A stretch of DNA of 64,000 bases from Rhodocyclaceae bacterium (GCA_028714035.1 JAQTNA010000023.1:1-64000); one strand, 5' to 3'; shown: positions 53,156 to 62,355, counted from the stretch's first letter. Notes: generated by a model not told the origin, from the letters alone. Translations and numbers: made by a program.

Positions 53156-55102
53156 ATGATCCCTGAAATCGGCACTTTTGCCCTCATTCTGGCGCTGCTC
53201 GTCTCCCTGGTGCAGGGCATCCTGCCGCTGGTGGGGGCTCAGCGGGGCATGCCGGGATGGATCGCCCTGGCCCGGCCCGCGTCCCTGACCCTGTTCGTGC
53301 TGGTGGCCGTATCCTTCGCCTGCCTGACGGCTTCCTTCGTAGGCAACGACTTCACCGTGCTCTACGTGGCCGAGCACTCCAATTCCCAATTGCCCATGGT
53401 GTATCGCGTCTCCGCCGTCTGGGGCGGGCACGAGGGCTCGCTGCTGCTCTGGGTGCTCATGCTCAGCCTGTGGTCGGTGGCGGTGGCGGCCTTTTCCCGC
53501 AGCCTGCCGGAGGACATGGTGGCTCGGGTCCAGGGCGTGCTGGGCCTGGTGGCCTCCGGTTTCCTGCTGTTCGTCCTGACGACTTCCAATCCCTTCGCGC
53601 GCCTCCTGCCGGGAGCCGAAGAGGGCCGCGACCTGAATCCGCTGCTCCAGGATCCGGGCCTGGCGATACACCCGCCCATGCTCTACATGGGCTACGTCGG
53701 CTTCTCCGTGGCCTTCGCCTTCGCCATCGCCGCCCTGCTGTCCGGGCGTCTGGACGCGGCCTGGGCGCGCTGGTCCCGGCCCTGGACCACGGCGGCCTGG
53801 ATTTCCCTGACCTGCGGCATCTCCCTGGGCTCCGTGTGGGCCTACTATGAACTGGGTTGGGGCGGCTGGTGGTTCTGGGATCCGGTGGAGAACGCCTCCT
53901 TCATGCCCTGGCTGGTGGGCACGGCCCTGATCCACTCCCTGTCGGTGACGGAGAAGCGGGGCAGCTTCAAGAACTGGACGGTGCTGCTGGCCATCGCCGC
54001 CTTCTCTCTTTCCCTGCTGGGCACCTTCCTCGTGCGCTCCGGCGTGCTCACCTCGGTGCACGCCTTCGCCGCCGATCCCAAGCGCGGTATCTTCATTCTC
54101 ATCTTCCTGGCGGTGGTGGTGGGCTCCTCCCTCACCCTGTTTGCCTGGCGCGCGCCCAAGGTCAGCCTGGGCGGCAGTTTCGGCCTGATGTCCCGGGAAA
54201 GCCTGCTGCTGGTGAACAACGTGCTCCTATTGGTCGCGGCGGGCGCCGTGCTCCTGGGCACGCTCTATCCCCTGCTGATTGACGCGCTCAACCTGGGCAA
54301 GCTGTCCGTCGGCCCGCCCTATTTCAACGCCGTGTTTGCGCCCATCATGGTGCCCCTGTTGTTCCTCATGGTGGTCGGGCCGCTGGCGCGCTGGAAACAC
54401 GCCTCCGTGAAGGCCATCGCGCAGCGCCTGGGCGCGGCCTTCGGCGCCGCCCTCGTCATCGGCGTGGGCCTGTCCTTCCTTCCCGGCGCCTGGTCGCCGG
54501 GCGTGGCCCTGGGTCTGGTGCTGGTGGTCTGGATCATTGCCGCCACGGCGGTGCAGATCAGGGAACGCCTGAAATCCGGGCGTCCGCCGCGTTCCTTCTG
54601 GGGCATGCACCTTGCCCACCTGGGCATGGCCGCCACGCTCCTGGGTATCGTCATGGTCAAGGGTTACGAGACCGAGCGGGATGTGCGCATGGCGCCGGGC
54701 GATACCGTGCAGGCCGGCCCCTATGTCCTGCGCTTCAAGGGCGTGAACAAGGTGCCGGGCCCGAATTACCGGGCATCCCGCGGCGACCTGGAACTCACCC
54801 AGGGCGGCCAGGTCCTGAAGGTGCTGCAACCTGAAAAGCGGGAATACTTCTCGTCGGCCATGCCCATGACCGAGGCCGCCATTGATCCCGGCCTGACCAG
54901 GGATGTCTATGTTTCCCTGGGCGATCCGCTGGAAGGTGGCGACGGCGCCTGGAGCGTCCGGGTGTATTACAAGCCCTTCGTGGACTGGATCTGGATCGGA
55001 ACCCTGATGATGGCCCTGGGCGGCTTGCTGGCCGCCTCGGACAAACGTTACCGGGTGCGGGTGGGCAAGTCCAACGTGGCGTCGGAAGGAGCAGCATCTT
55101 GA
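53156..55102 (+). CDS. ccmF: Cytochrome c haem lyase subunit CcmF
   Basis: CcmF ligates haem to apocytochromes with CcmH. The 648-residue protein has many membrane segments and the WWD motif in WGGWWFWDPVENASFMPWL, plus conserved segments (WGGHEGSLLLWVL, HPPMLYMGYVGFSVAF, GVLTSVHAFAADP). ATG 53156 fits the family start MIPEIGTFALILALLV; upstream codons are intergenic. The stop overlaps the ccmG TTG by 4 bp. Confidence 0.96.
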   Translation: MIPEIGTFALILALLVSLVQGILPLVGAQRGMPGWIALARPASLTLFVLVAVSFACLTASFVGNDFTVLYVAEHSNSQLPMVYRVSAVWGGHEGSLLLWVLMLSLWSVAVAAFSRSLPEDMVARVQGVLGLVASGFLLFVLTTSNPFARLLPGAEEGRDLNPLLQDPGLAIHPPMLYMGYVGFSVAFAFAIAALLSGRLDAAWARWSRPWTTAAWISLTCGISLGSVWAYYELGWGGWWFWDPVENASFMPWLVGTALIHSLSVTEKRGSFKNWTVLLAIAAFSLSLLGTFLVRSGVLTSVHAFAADPKRGIFILIFLAVVVGSSLTLFAWRAPKVSLGGSFGLMSRESLLLVNNVLLLVAAGAVLLGTLYPLLIDALNLGKLSVGPPYFNAVFAPIMVPLLFLMVVGPLARWKHASVKAIAQRLGAAFGAALVIGVGLSFLPGAWSPGVALGLVLVVWIIAATAVQIRERLKSGRPPRSFWGMHLAHLGMAATLLGIVMVKGYETERDVRMAPGDTVQAGPYVLRFKGVNKVPGPNYRASRGDLELTQGGQVLKVLQPEKREYFSSAMPMTEAAIDPGLTRDVYVSLGDPLEGGDGAWSVRVYYKPFVDWIWIGTLMMALGGLLAASDKRYRVRVGKSNVASEGAAS

Positions 55103-55686
55103 AGCGATTTCTCATCCCCCTGGCCCTGTTCCTGGTGCTGGTGGTGTTTCTGGCCATCGGCCTGAACCGCGATCCGCACGAAGTGCCTTCGCCCCTGGTC
55201 GGCAAGCCCGCCCCCGACTTCCTGGTGCCCCAACTGACCGGGGACAAGAACTTCTCGCCCAAGGACATGAAGGGCAAGGTCTGGCTGCTCAATGTCTGGT
55301 CCTCCTGGTGCATCTCCTGCCGTCAGGAGCACCCGCTGCTGGTGGCTTTCTCGCGGCAGAACAAGTTGCCCATCGTCGGCTTGAGCTACAAGGAAGTGCG
55401 CGGCGATGACGAGCTGGGCGGGCGGAAGTTCGCGCCGGACGAGGAACTGGCCCTGGTGAAGAGCCGGGGCACGGCCTGGCTGGCCCAGCACGGCAGCCCC
55501 TACCTCGCGGTGGCGCTGGATGTGACCGGCCGCGTGGGCATTGATTACGGCGTCTATGGCGTGCCGGAAAGCTACCTGATAGACAAGGCGGGCGTCATCC
55601 GCTACAAGCAGATCGGCCCGATCACGTCCGAAGCGCTGGAGAAGACGATCCTGCCGCTGGTGGAAAAACTGGAAAAGCAACCCTGA
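55099..55686 (+). CDS. ccmG: Thiol:disulfide oxidoreductase CcmG (DsbE)
   Basis: CcmG reduces apocytochrome cysteines. The 195-residue thioredoxin-like protein has an N-terminal anchor (ALFLVLVVFLAIGL) and WCISCRQEH in a thioredoxin fold, with GVYGVPESYLIDKAGVIRYK at the cis-proline side. The start is TTG 55099, forced by the GGAAGGAG site at 55084-55091 and the overlap with ccmF. Confidence 0.94.
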   Translation: MKRFLIPLALFLVLVVFLAIGLNRDPHEVPSPLVGKPAPDFLVPQLTGDKNFSPKDMKGKVWLLNVWSSWCISCRQEHPLLVAFSRQNKLPIVGLSYKEVRGDDELGGRKFAPDEELALVKSRGTAWLAQHGSPYLAVALDVTGRVGIDYGVYGVPESYLIDKAGVIRYKQIGPITSEALEKTILPLVEKLEKQP

Positions 55687-55687
55687 T

Positions 55688-56161
55688 ATGCGCGCAATCC
55701 TCTACCTGACTCTGTTACTCGGCTTCATGCTCTCCGCGCCCGTCCGGGCCGGGGAAGCCAAACCCATGGCGGCCGATCCGGCGACGGAGGCGCGCATGCT
55801 CTCCATCAGCAAGGAGCTGCGCTGTCTGGTCTGCCAGAACGAGACCCTTGCGGATTCCCGCGCCTCCCTGGCGGAAGACCTGCGCGTGGAAGTGCGGCAA
55901 CTGGTGAAAGAAAACAAGACCGACCAGGAGATCAAGGACTACCTGGTCGCCCGCTACGGCGATTTCGTGCTCTACCGGCCGCCCATGGAACCCACCACCT
56001 GGCTGCTCTGGTTCGGTCCGTTCGCGTTGCTGGCCGGAGGCGTGGCGGGCCTGGCGCTCTTTCTCAAACGTCGGAGCGCGAGCGTTCCGGAAGAAAAACT
56101 CTCTGACGAGGAGCGGGCGAGGGCCGAGGCCCTGTTGCGTGAACCGGGGGACAAGGCATGA
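55688..56161 (+). CDS. ccmH: Cytochrome c maturation thiol protein CcmH
   Basis: The 157-residue protein has a signal peptide, the LRCLVCQN redox motif, a helical bundle, and a C-terminal membrane segment (LLWFGPFALLAGGVAGLALF). It keeps the apocytochrome CxxCH cysteines reduced. It overlaps the ccmI start by 4 bp. Confidence 0.95.
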   Translation: MRAILYLTLLLGFMLSAPVRAGEAKPMAADPATEARMLSISKELRCLVCQNETLADSRASLAEDLRVEVRQLVKENKTDQEIKDYLVARYGDFVLYRPPMEPTTWLLWFGPFALLAGGVAGLALFLKRRSASVPEEKLSDEERARAEALLREPGDKA

Positions 56162-57465
56162 ATCCCACACTGATATTCTGGATTGCCGCGGGCATCCTCC
56201 TGGCCCTGACCATCGCCGTCCTTTCCTGGCCCCTGCTGCGTCGGCGTACCACGGTCGCGGCGAGCCGAAGGGCCATCAACGCCGCCATTTACCGGGACGA
56301 GTTCGCCGAACTGGAGAAAGACCGCCAGACCGGTTCCCTGTCCGAGGAAGACTACCGGGTGGCCCGGGAAGAACTGGAACGGCGGGTGCTGGAGGACGCA
56401 GCCGATGGCGAGCCGGCGGCCGAGGCGCCGGCGCCCCGGGGCGTGTCCCGTACCGCGCTGGCGCTGCTGCTGGTGCTGCCCCTGGTTTCCCTGCCGCTCT
56501 ATTTCGTGCTGGGCAATCCGGCGGCGCTGTCCCCCGAGGCGGCGGCTCCCGCGGCCCAGGGTGGGCACGGTGACGGCAACGGCGCACCGAACATGGCTGA
56601 CCTGGAGAAAATGGCGGCGGCCCTGGCCGCGAAGCTGGAAAAGAATCCGGACAATACCCAGGGCTGGCTCATGCTCGGCCGAAGCTACAAGGCGCTCGGC
56701 CGCTACGACGACGCCGAGAAGGCCTACGGCCGGGTCGGCCCCTCCATGGACAAGGAGCCGGCCCTGATGCTGGAGAAGGTGGAACTCGCCGCCTACAGGA
56801 CCGACGGCCGGATCGAGGGCAAGGCGCTCGCCCTGCTGAACGAGGTCTTGAAACAGAACCCGGACAATCCCCAGGGACTGGTGCTCGCCGGTACGGGCGC
56901 CTTCTACCGCGCCGATTACCCGGCGGCGATCGCCTACTGGGAGCGGCTCCTGAAGCAGGTGCCGCCCGGCTCCGAGGATGCGAAGAACCTCAACTCCGGC
57001 ATCGCCGAGGCCAGGGCCAGGATGGGCGGCGCGCCCGGGGGCATGGCGGCGGGCGGCGAGAAGAGCGCGCCCGTGGCGGGCGGCGAAGAGGCGAAGCCCG
57101 CTGCCGCCAAGCCGGCGGCCGCCGCGAGCATCACGGGCAAGGTGGAACTGGCCGCGGCGCTCAAGGCCAAGGCCGCGCCCGGCGATACGGTTTTCGTCTT
57201 CGCCAAGGCGCTGCAAGGTCCGCGCATGCCGCTCGCGGTGGTCCGGGCCAAGGTCTCGGACCTGCCGCTCGCGTTCACCCTGGACGATTCTTCGGCCATG
57301 AGCCCGGAGCTGAAACTGTCCGGCTTCCCCGAGGTGCGCGTCGAGGCGCGGGTTTCCAAGTCCGGCGACGCCATCGCCAAGCCGGGCGACCTCATAGGCT
57401 CGGTCGAGTCGGTAAAGCCCGGCGCCAAGGGCGTGAAGGTCGTGATGGACAAGGTGTTGCCGTAA
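56158..57465 (+). CDS. ccmI: Cytochrome c maturation TPR protein CcmI
   Basis: CcmI binds the C-terminus of apocytochrome c and feeds it to CcmF/CcmH. The 435-residue protein has two membrane segments, an N-terminal leucine-zipper-like segment (AIYRDEFAELEKDRQTGSLS), a TPR region (GWLMLGRSYKALGRYDDAEK) and a C-terminal periplasmic domain. An Ala/Gly-rich linker (residues about 300-330) joins the TPR and C-terminal parts. Confidence 0.92.
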   Translation: MNPTLIFWIAAGILLALTIAVLSWPLLRRRTTVAASRRAINAAIYRDEFAELEKDRQTGSLSEEDYRVAREELERRVLEDAADGEPAAEAPAPRGVSRTALALLLVLPLVSLPLYFVLGNPAALSPEAAAPAAQGGHGDGNGAPNMADLEKMAAALAAKLEKNPDNTQGWLMLGRSYKALGRYDDAEKAYGRVGPSMDKEPALMLEKVELAAYRTDGRIEGKALALLNEVLKQNPDNPQGLVLAGTGAFYRADYPAAIAYWERLLKQVPPGSEDAKNLNSGIAEARARMGGAPGGMAAGGEKSAPVAGGEEAKPAAAKPAAAASITGKVELAAALKAKAAPGDTVFVFAKALQGPRMPLAVVRAKVSDLPLAFTLDDSSAMSPELKLSGFPEVRVEARVSKSGDAIAKPGDLIGSVESVKPGAKGVKVVMDKVLP

Positions 57466-57547
57466 TCGTCGGGAGTTTTCAGGCCGCAGGTGATGAGGTT
57501 CGCTTCGCTCACCCCATCCTAAGGCTCAACACGCAGGTTCTCGGTCT

Positions 57548-58315
57548 TTGGCTGATCTCTCCCTGATCCTCCTCGCATTCGCGGCCCTGCTGGCGGGGTT
57601 CGTGGATGCGGTGGTGGGCGGCGGCGGCTTGATACAGATCCCGGCCCTGTTTACCCTCGTGCCCGGCGCGGAGCCGGCGACCATTTTCGGCACCAACAAG
57701 AGCGCCTCCGTCGTCGGCACCCTGAGTGCCACCGGGCGCTACATGCGCCAGGTATCCGTGCCTTGGCGCGCGACCCTCTATGCGGCCTTCGCCGCCGTCC
57801 TGTTTTCCTACCTCGGCGCGATGGTTGTGTCGTGGCTGCCGCGGAATCTTCTCAGACCGTTGATCCTGATGCTGTTGATCGGGGCCGCGGGCTACACCTT
57901 CTGGCGCAAGGATTTCGGCAGCCTGCACCGTCCCGCGTATGCCGGGCGGCGGGAAATGGTTTATGCGCTTCTGCTTGGCGCCGCCATCGGCTTCTACGAT
58001 GGCTTCTTCGGGCCGGGCGCCGGCAGCTTCCTGATCTTTCTCTTCGTCCGTTTCTTCGGTTTCGATTTCCTGCACGCCTCCGTCGCCGCCAAGGTGGTGA
58101 ATGCGGCCACCAACCTGGCGGCCCTGGCCTACTTCCTGCCTCACGGCCAGGTCATGGTCTCCGTCGCGATCGTGATGGCGGTGTGCAATGTGATCGGCGC
58201 CCAGGCCGGTGCCCATCTCGCCCTGCGCCATGGCAGCGGCTTCATCCGGGGCATCTTCCTCCTGGTGGTGAGCGCACTGATCCTCCGTTTCGCCTGGGAG
58301 ATCGTCAAAGTGTGA
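57548..58315 (+). CDS. TSUP-family permease (TauE/SafE type)
   Basis: The 255-residue protein has eight hydrophobic segments and the GFVDAVVGGGGLIQIPAL motif near the N-terminus, with the paired motif GFYDGFFGPGAGSFLI in the second half. These mark TSUP anion exporters, which move sulfite, sulfoacetate or related anions. A TTG start at 57548 is required by the family N-terminus. Substrate is unknown; the sulfur link would suit the nearby octaheme cytochrome. Confidence 0.88.
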   Translation: MADLSLILLAFAALLAGFVDAVVGGGGLIQIPALFTLVPGAEPATIFGTNKSASVVGTLSATGRYMRQVSVPWRATLYAAFAAVLFSYLGAMVVSWLPRNLLRPLILMLLIGAAGYTFWRKDFGSLHRPAYAGRREMVYALLLGAAIGFYDGFFGPGAGSFLIFLFVRFFGFDFLHASVAAKVVNAATNLAALAYFLPHGQVMVSVAIVMAVCNVIGAQAGAHLALRHGSGFIRGIFLLVVSALILRFAWEIVKV

Positions 58316-58437
58316 CTTTGTTGGCAGTTCGTGGCTAGTTTCAGATCACCCCATGGGCGGGGTGTGAATTCCGTCACGGGAGGAAAATCGGTCGTCGCGT
58401 AACTTAGGCATCACCCAATCAACCGGTGCCTAACGCC

Positions 58438-59268
58438 ATGAACACGACCTCGAAGACACTTTCCGCCAGCCGCCAATCCGCGACCAAGAAGCTGGCCCTG
58501 AGTCTCCTAGCCGCCTCTGGCCTTGCCTTGGCAAGCATTCCGGCGCAGGCAGGCGTCAGTTACATCGCTTCCGGCACGAACGCGGAAACCCGGCACGCCG
58601 GGCAATCCGCCGAGGCGGACATCAGCCTGGTGGGTAACATCCTGACCCTGACGCTGATCAACACCACGGGCGTGACCACCGACCAGGGCGATGCCCTGAC
58701 CGGCATCCTGTTCGATATCGCCGGTTCCGCAAGGCTCAGCCTCCAGTCCATCGCCCTGGGTCCGATCTATCCGTATTCGCCGGCCAATCCCACCGATACG
58801 AGCGATCTCTGGGTGAGTGGTTCGAAATATGATGACACCAAGAGCCTGGCCGGTTCCTGGACGGATTCCCTGGCCGAGCATCCCCGCCTGGCCGCGAGCT
58901 ATGGCCTGGCGACGACGGGTTTCAACGGCGAATTCGGTGGGGACAGCTTCGAAGAGGGAAATTCCAGTCCCAACTACGGCATCGTCGGCGGAAAGACGCT
59001 CCCGGGAAAGATCAACGGCTCCCAGTACCCCTTCGTGGAAGACTCCCTGACCTTCAAGATGAAGGTTACCGGGACGCTCAAGGAATCCGACATCTCCGAC
59101 GTGCGCTTCCTCTGGGGTACGAGTGGCAGCGGTTGGCTCCAGGGTTCCGCGGTGCCGGTGGGCGACGGCAACCCCGGTGATGGCGGCCATGTGCCCGAAC
59201 CCGCCGGTTTCGCACTCCTGGGTATCGCCGCCGGGGCCGCCCGCCTGGCACGCCGTCGCGCCGCCTGA
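58438..59268 (+). CDS. Exported PEP-CTERM sorting-signal protein
   Basis: The 276-residue protein has a signal peptide (LALSLLAASGLALASIPAQA), a beta-rich body without a domain I recognise, and ends VPEPAGFALLGIAAGAARLA plus RRR, the Val-Pro-Glu-Pro / membrane helix / basic-tail PEP-CTERM signal cut by exosortase. Such proteins occur with exopolysaccharide loci; no exosortase is in the window. ATG 58438 is preferred to the GTG at 58426. Confidence 0.87.
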   Translation: MNTTSKTLSASRQSATKKLALSLLAASGLALASIPAQAGVSYIASGTNAETRHAGQSAEADISLVGNILTLTLINTTGVTTDQGDALTGILFDIAGSARLSLQSIALGPIYPYSPANPTDTSDLWVSGSKYDDTKSLAGSWTDSLAEHPRLAASYGLATTGFNGEFGGDSFEEGNSSPNYGIVGGKTLPGKINGSQYPFVEDSLTFKMKVTGTLKESDISDVRFLWGTSGSGWLQGSAVPVGDGNPGDGGHVPEPAGFALLGIAAGAARLARRRAA

Positions 59269-59377
59269 GCGGTTGCCGACGCCTCGCTGCGGATCGGCTG
59301 AGGTACAATCGGGCGCTTGCCGGTTCGGTTCGGTGTTCGGCCATGAGGCGCGAGCACCGCTCCGCCGGACACGGTAT

Positions 59378-59462
59378 GCCCGGATGGTGAAATTGGTAGA
59401 CACAAGGGACTTAAAATCCCTCGCCGTTAGGCGTACCGGTTCGATTCCGGTTCCGGGCACCA
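59378..59462 (+). tRNA. tRNA-Leu (anticodon TAA)
   Basis: 85 bases with acceptor stem GCCCGGA/TCCGGGC, anticodon stem GGGAC..ATCCC with TAA, a long variable arm (TCGCCGTTAGGCGT), TtC arm ACCGGTTCGATTCCGGT and CCA. It is the probable attachment site of the integrated element that starts at 59612. Confidence 0.97.
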
Positions 59463-59579
59463 TCAATCAACGGAAATCAATCCGCATCAACTAAGCGTAA
59501 AGTATTATAAAAACAGTACGTTGCGTTTATCATCCAATATCAGCTAGACTCACGTCACACCAATCAAGCGCACTACACG

Positions 59580-59601
59580 GCGTACCGTAGCGCGTACCGT
59601 A
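59580..59601 (+). repeat. Direct repeats before the integrase gene
   Basis: GCGTACCGTA occurs twice at 59580-59589 and 59592-59601, a 12-bp period, just before the AGGAGG ribosome site of the integrase. The repeats may be arm-type sites for the integrase or an operator. Confidence 0.5.
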
Positions 59602-59611
59602 GGAGGCGTCA

Positions 59612-60841
59612 GTGGCAGCGGAAAACAAGCTCTCGGATCGGTCCATTCGGGCCGTCCGGCCGAGCGACAAGGAACAGAACCTGGGGGACGGGGGCGGTCT
59701 GTGGCTGCGGCTCATGCCGGCAGACGGCGGTGGGGCGCGTTCGTGGTATTGGCGTTATACCTGGGGCGGAAAGGCGCGGCGGCTGAACCTTGGGCCGTAC
59801 CCGGCGGTGTCGCTGGCGCAGGCGCGGGCGAAGCGGGACGAGGCACGGGTCGTGTTGGCCAGCGGGCGCGATCCTTCCCGCCATGTGGGATGTATGCCAG
59901 ATGCTTTGACCGTGAGACAGATGGCGGAATCCTGGCGCGATGCGGTGCTGGCGGTTCGACACCGGGATAAAGGCGCCAAGGTGTTCGGGGATCTGGAGCA
60001 CGATCTGCTGGCAACCCTGGGGGAACAGGCTGCCGCCACGGTAACTCATGCCCAGATGGTTGCACTGATTGAGGACGTGGCCAGGCGGGCGCCGGCCAAG
60101 GCAACCAAAACCCTGTATTGGTGCCGGGCCTTGTGGGCGTGGGGTATGCGGCGCCAGATCGTGCCGGCTGATCCTGTCGCCGGGCTCAGGGCGGCAGATG
60201 TGGGCGCCCGTTCCATGGCGAGGTCGAGAAACCTTTCCTGGGAAGAGATTGCGGAACTGGCGCACAAGATGCCGGCCGCGCACCTTCCTTTGCGCATCGA
60301 GGCAGCCCTTTGGATCCTTCTGGCCACCGGGGCGCGAGTGGGGGAATTGCGGCTTTCCACGGTACAGGATTTGGACCTGGACGCCGGGGAGTGGAAGCTC
60401 CGGCCGGAAATCACAAAAACAGGCGTCGCCAGACTGGTGCATTTGTCGCCATTCGCGGTGCGCTGGTGCCGGGTGTTGCTGGGATTTGCGGAGTCAGGCT
60501 GGCTGCTGGCCGGGAATTGGGAGGGGCAACCAGTGTCAGATGAGTTTCTGCGAAAACTTGTGGGAGATCGGATAAGCACCGTGCACCGGGCCCGGAGCAC
60601 CAAGCATTTCGGGGCCTTGTTGCTCTCCGGTGGCCCGTGGCGCCTTCACGATTTGCGCAGAACCATGGCCAGCCGCATGGGAGACCTTGGCGTTGATTCC
60701 CACGTGATAGAGGCGTGCCTGGGCCATGCTCGTCGCGGCATCGAAGGGGTGTATCAGCGGCAGCAATACCTGGGTGAGCGCAAGAATGCCTTCCACCTTT
60801 GGGGGGAGCGGCTGGAAACTCTCATGCCCCCTCGTTCCTGA
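59612..60841 (+). CDS. int: Tyrosine integrase (DUF4102-type N-terminus)
   Basis: The 409-residue recombinase has an N-terminal arm-binding domain (LSDRSIRAVRPSDKEQNLGD) and the catalytic pattern R..H-x-x-R..H..Y: ATGARVGEL, HDLRRTMASRMG, LGHARRGIEGVY. GTG 59612 follows AGGAGG. It lies 149 bp after tRNA-Leu and is oriented away from it, the usual layout for integration at a tRNA 3' end. Its gene overlaps the AlpA gene by 20 bp at convergent ends. The far end of the element is outside the window. Confidence 0.93.
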   Translation: MAAENKLSDRSIRAVRPSDKEQNLGDGGGLWLRLMPADGGGARSWYWRYTWGGKARRLNLGPYPAVSLAQARAKRDEARVVLASGRDPSRHVGCMPDALTVRQMAESWRDAVLAVRHRDKGAKVFGDLEHDLLATLGEQAAATVTHAQMVALIEDVARRAPAKATKTLYWCRALWAWGMRRQIVPADPVAGLRAADVGARSMARSRNLSWEEIAELAHKMPAAHLPLRIEAALWILLATGARVGELRLSTVQDLDLDAGEWKLRPEITKTGVARLVHLSPFAVRWCRVLLGFAESGWLLAGNWEGQPVSDEFLRKLVGDRISTVHRARSTKHFGALLLSGGPWRLHDLRRTMASRMGDLGVDSHVIEACLGHARRGIEGVYQRQQYLGERKNAFHLWGERLETLMPPRS

Positions 60842-61043
60842 TTTCGGTTGTCGTAGGCAGGGCGGATACCCACGCCTGAACGTCTGTCATTCTCCAGCGC
60901 ACCGCCTGGTCGGACACCTTGACCGGCGCCGGGAACGGATTGGTGCGGCTTTTCATGCGCCGGTAAATTGTGGCCGGACTGAACCCGACAGTTTCTGAAA
61001 CCTCCTCGATGCGCAGAAGGAGTTTTTGTGTGGTGCTGATCAC
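60822..61043 (-). CDS. AlpA-like excisionase/regulator
   Basis: The predicted 73-residue protein has the AlpA/MerR-like helix-turn-helix core LLLRIEEVSETVGFSPATIY, then RRMKSRTNPFPAPVKVSDQA and RWRMTDVQAWV, typical of small excisionase or activator proteins beside integrases. The start is uncertain: GTG 61043 is chosen, with GTG 61049 as alternative; both follow AGGGGAAGA. The frame continues upstream through a helicase-like fragment. Confidence 0.8.
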   Translation of the reverse strand: MISTTQKLLLRIEEVSETVGFSPATIYRRMKSRTNPFPAPVKVSDQAVRWRMTDVQAWVSALPTTTEIRNEGA

Positions 61044-61202
61044 GATCACTCTTCCCCTTGCTTCCCGCTGCACTTGGTTGATGTCCGGTTGATTGCTCTC
61101 GTGGGCTAAATTGAAACAGAGGCGGGTGTCGTAACCTGTGCCAAAAGCGCACACTTGGACGCCATTTCGCTGACTCCCCGCACAGAGGTGGGCTTCTGAG
61201 GC

Positions 61203-61318
61203 TTGCGCCATAATCTGCGCGGCCCGCTCCGTGAGGACACGAGTCTTGCCGGTGCCTGGGCAGGCCAGGATCGCCCGTTGGCAGTCGCCGATGCCCTACG
61301 TTCCTGTTGGCGATTCAG
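61203..61318 (-). pseudogene. Fragment of a UvrD/Rep-type helicase N-terminus
   Basis: Read on the minus strand the region gives LNRQQE in one frame and then, shifted, CQRAILACPGTGKTRVLTER with AAQIM, which is the N-terminal start and Walker A of UvrD-like helicases. A stop (TAG) precedes the second part and the homology stops soon after, so it is a frame-broken remnant. It lies between the AlpA gene and the DUF1845 gene. Confidence 0.45.
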
Positions 61319-61320
61319 GG

Positions 61321-62109
61321 TCAGGTGACCACTGCCGGCGCGGCGACGGCGGAGGCGTCAGCTTCGATGGAGGCCGGGGCGCCTGCACGGCGCTTGCGCG
61401 GCGAGATCGGGGCAGGCGTGGCAACGGCAGGCGGCTCGCCTTCGGGTACGGCCACAGGGGTGCTTGGTGACTGCGGTTCAGCCGGTTGCGAGTCAGCCAC
61501 GGCGGCGGGCGCCAATTCGCTGGGGATCGGCACGTCTTTGCGACGGGCACTGGCCATGGCACGACCGGAAATCTTGCGGATGTCGCCGGCCAGGCGAAGC
61601 AGCTTTCGTTTCCACTCGTAAATCTGCAATGAATAGTCCGCGTTGGGCATCACGCCGGACAGGAAGAGCACGTCGAAGCTGGCCACCAGCTTGTCGAATT
61701 CGCGGATTAGTGCGACATACCGCACCGCATTCGGGGAGGTGATTTCGGCCGAAAACTCCTGGGGAGCGGTGTAGGCCATGCCCACGCTTGCCATGTCAAT
61801 TCCGTGGGACTCAGCCAGTTGCGCAAGCCGTTCGGCCTCGGCGCCAAGCTCACGGAATGCGCTGTTGAAGCGTTCGTCCGCCATCCCCTGGGCCTCCAGC
61901 GCCTGCTCTTTGGTGGCCAAAGTGGGCAAGACGATGGCGAGGATGAAGAATGAGCCAGCGCAGACCTCAAAACCCCGTTCAAAGACCCTCTGGGCATGAA
62001 GCGACTGGAGAACGACCTTTTGAGGGAAATAGGGGTGGCTTTTCTGGGTGCCGCCACCACTGGTGCGCTTGGCTGGTGTGTTGGCGGTGCGCTGGGTGCC
62101 GATGTCCAC
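61321..62109 (-). CDS. DUF1845/AcaB-like protein of an integrated element
   Basis: The 262-residue protein has the DUF1845 layout as I recall it: SLHAQRVFERGF near residue 36, a helical middle, SPNAVRYVALIREFDKLVAS near 124, and FLSGVMPNADYSLQIYEWKR. The C-terminal 70 residues are Pro/Ala-rich and low complexity. Members are found on conjugative plasmids and integrative elements, and AcaB is a transcription activator; function here is not shown. GTG 62109 has a GGAG site. It is divergent from the genes on the right. Confidence 0.72.
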   Translation of the reverse strand: MDIGTQRTANTPAKRTSGGGTQKSHPYFPQKVVLQSLHAQRVFERGFEVCAGSFFILAIVLPTLATKEQALEAQGMADERFNSAFRELGAEAERLAQLAESHGIDMASVGMAYTAPQEFSAEITSPNAVRYVALIREFDKLVASFDVLFLSGVMPNADYSLQIYEWKRKLLRLAGDIRKISGRAMASARRKDVPIPSELAPAAVADSQPAEPQSPSTPVAVPEGEPPAVATPAPISPRKRRAGAPASIEADASAVAAPAVVT

Positions 62110-62355
62110 GGGGCTCTCCGAATGTGCATGGGATGATTCACGATGCTACGAAACGGAATGAGGCCAGTACGGCAAAAAAGCGCACCAAAGCGACCTGTTT
62201 ACGAGTTGTGTCCGCAAAAGCGCTGGTGGAGAATCATCCATACTATCCGACGAGCCTATGGCCGCCGAATGAGTCCTAGCTGGGGACTGGCAAAACAATC
62301 AGCATCAAGTATCTCAAGAAGCATTCCAGGCAGCATCTATTGACCTGTTTTCCAA
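62110..62355. other. Intergenic region of the integrated element
   Basis: The region between the divergent DUF1845 gene and the first leader element has no gene that I can support. It should hold promoters in both directions. Short frames in it have no recognisable product. Confidence 0.4.

Noticed and set aside
62143-62343. A 66-residue frame in the element's intergenic region
   Set aside because: No ribosome site, no domain, Arg/Ser-rich composition and no support from context.
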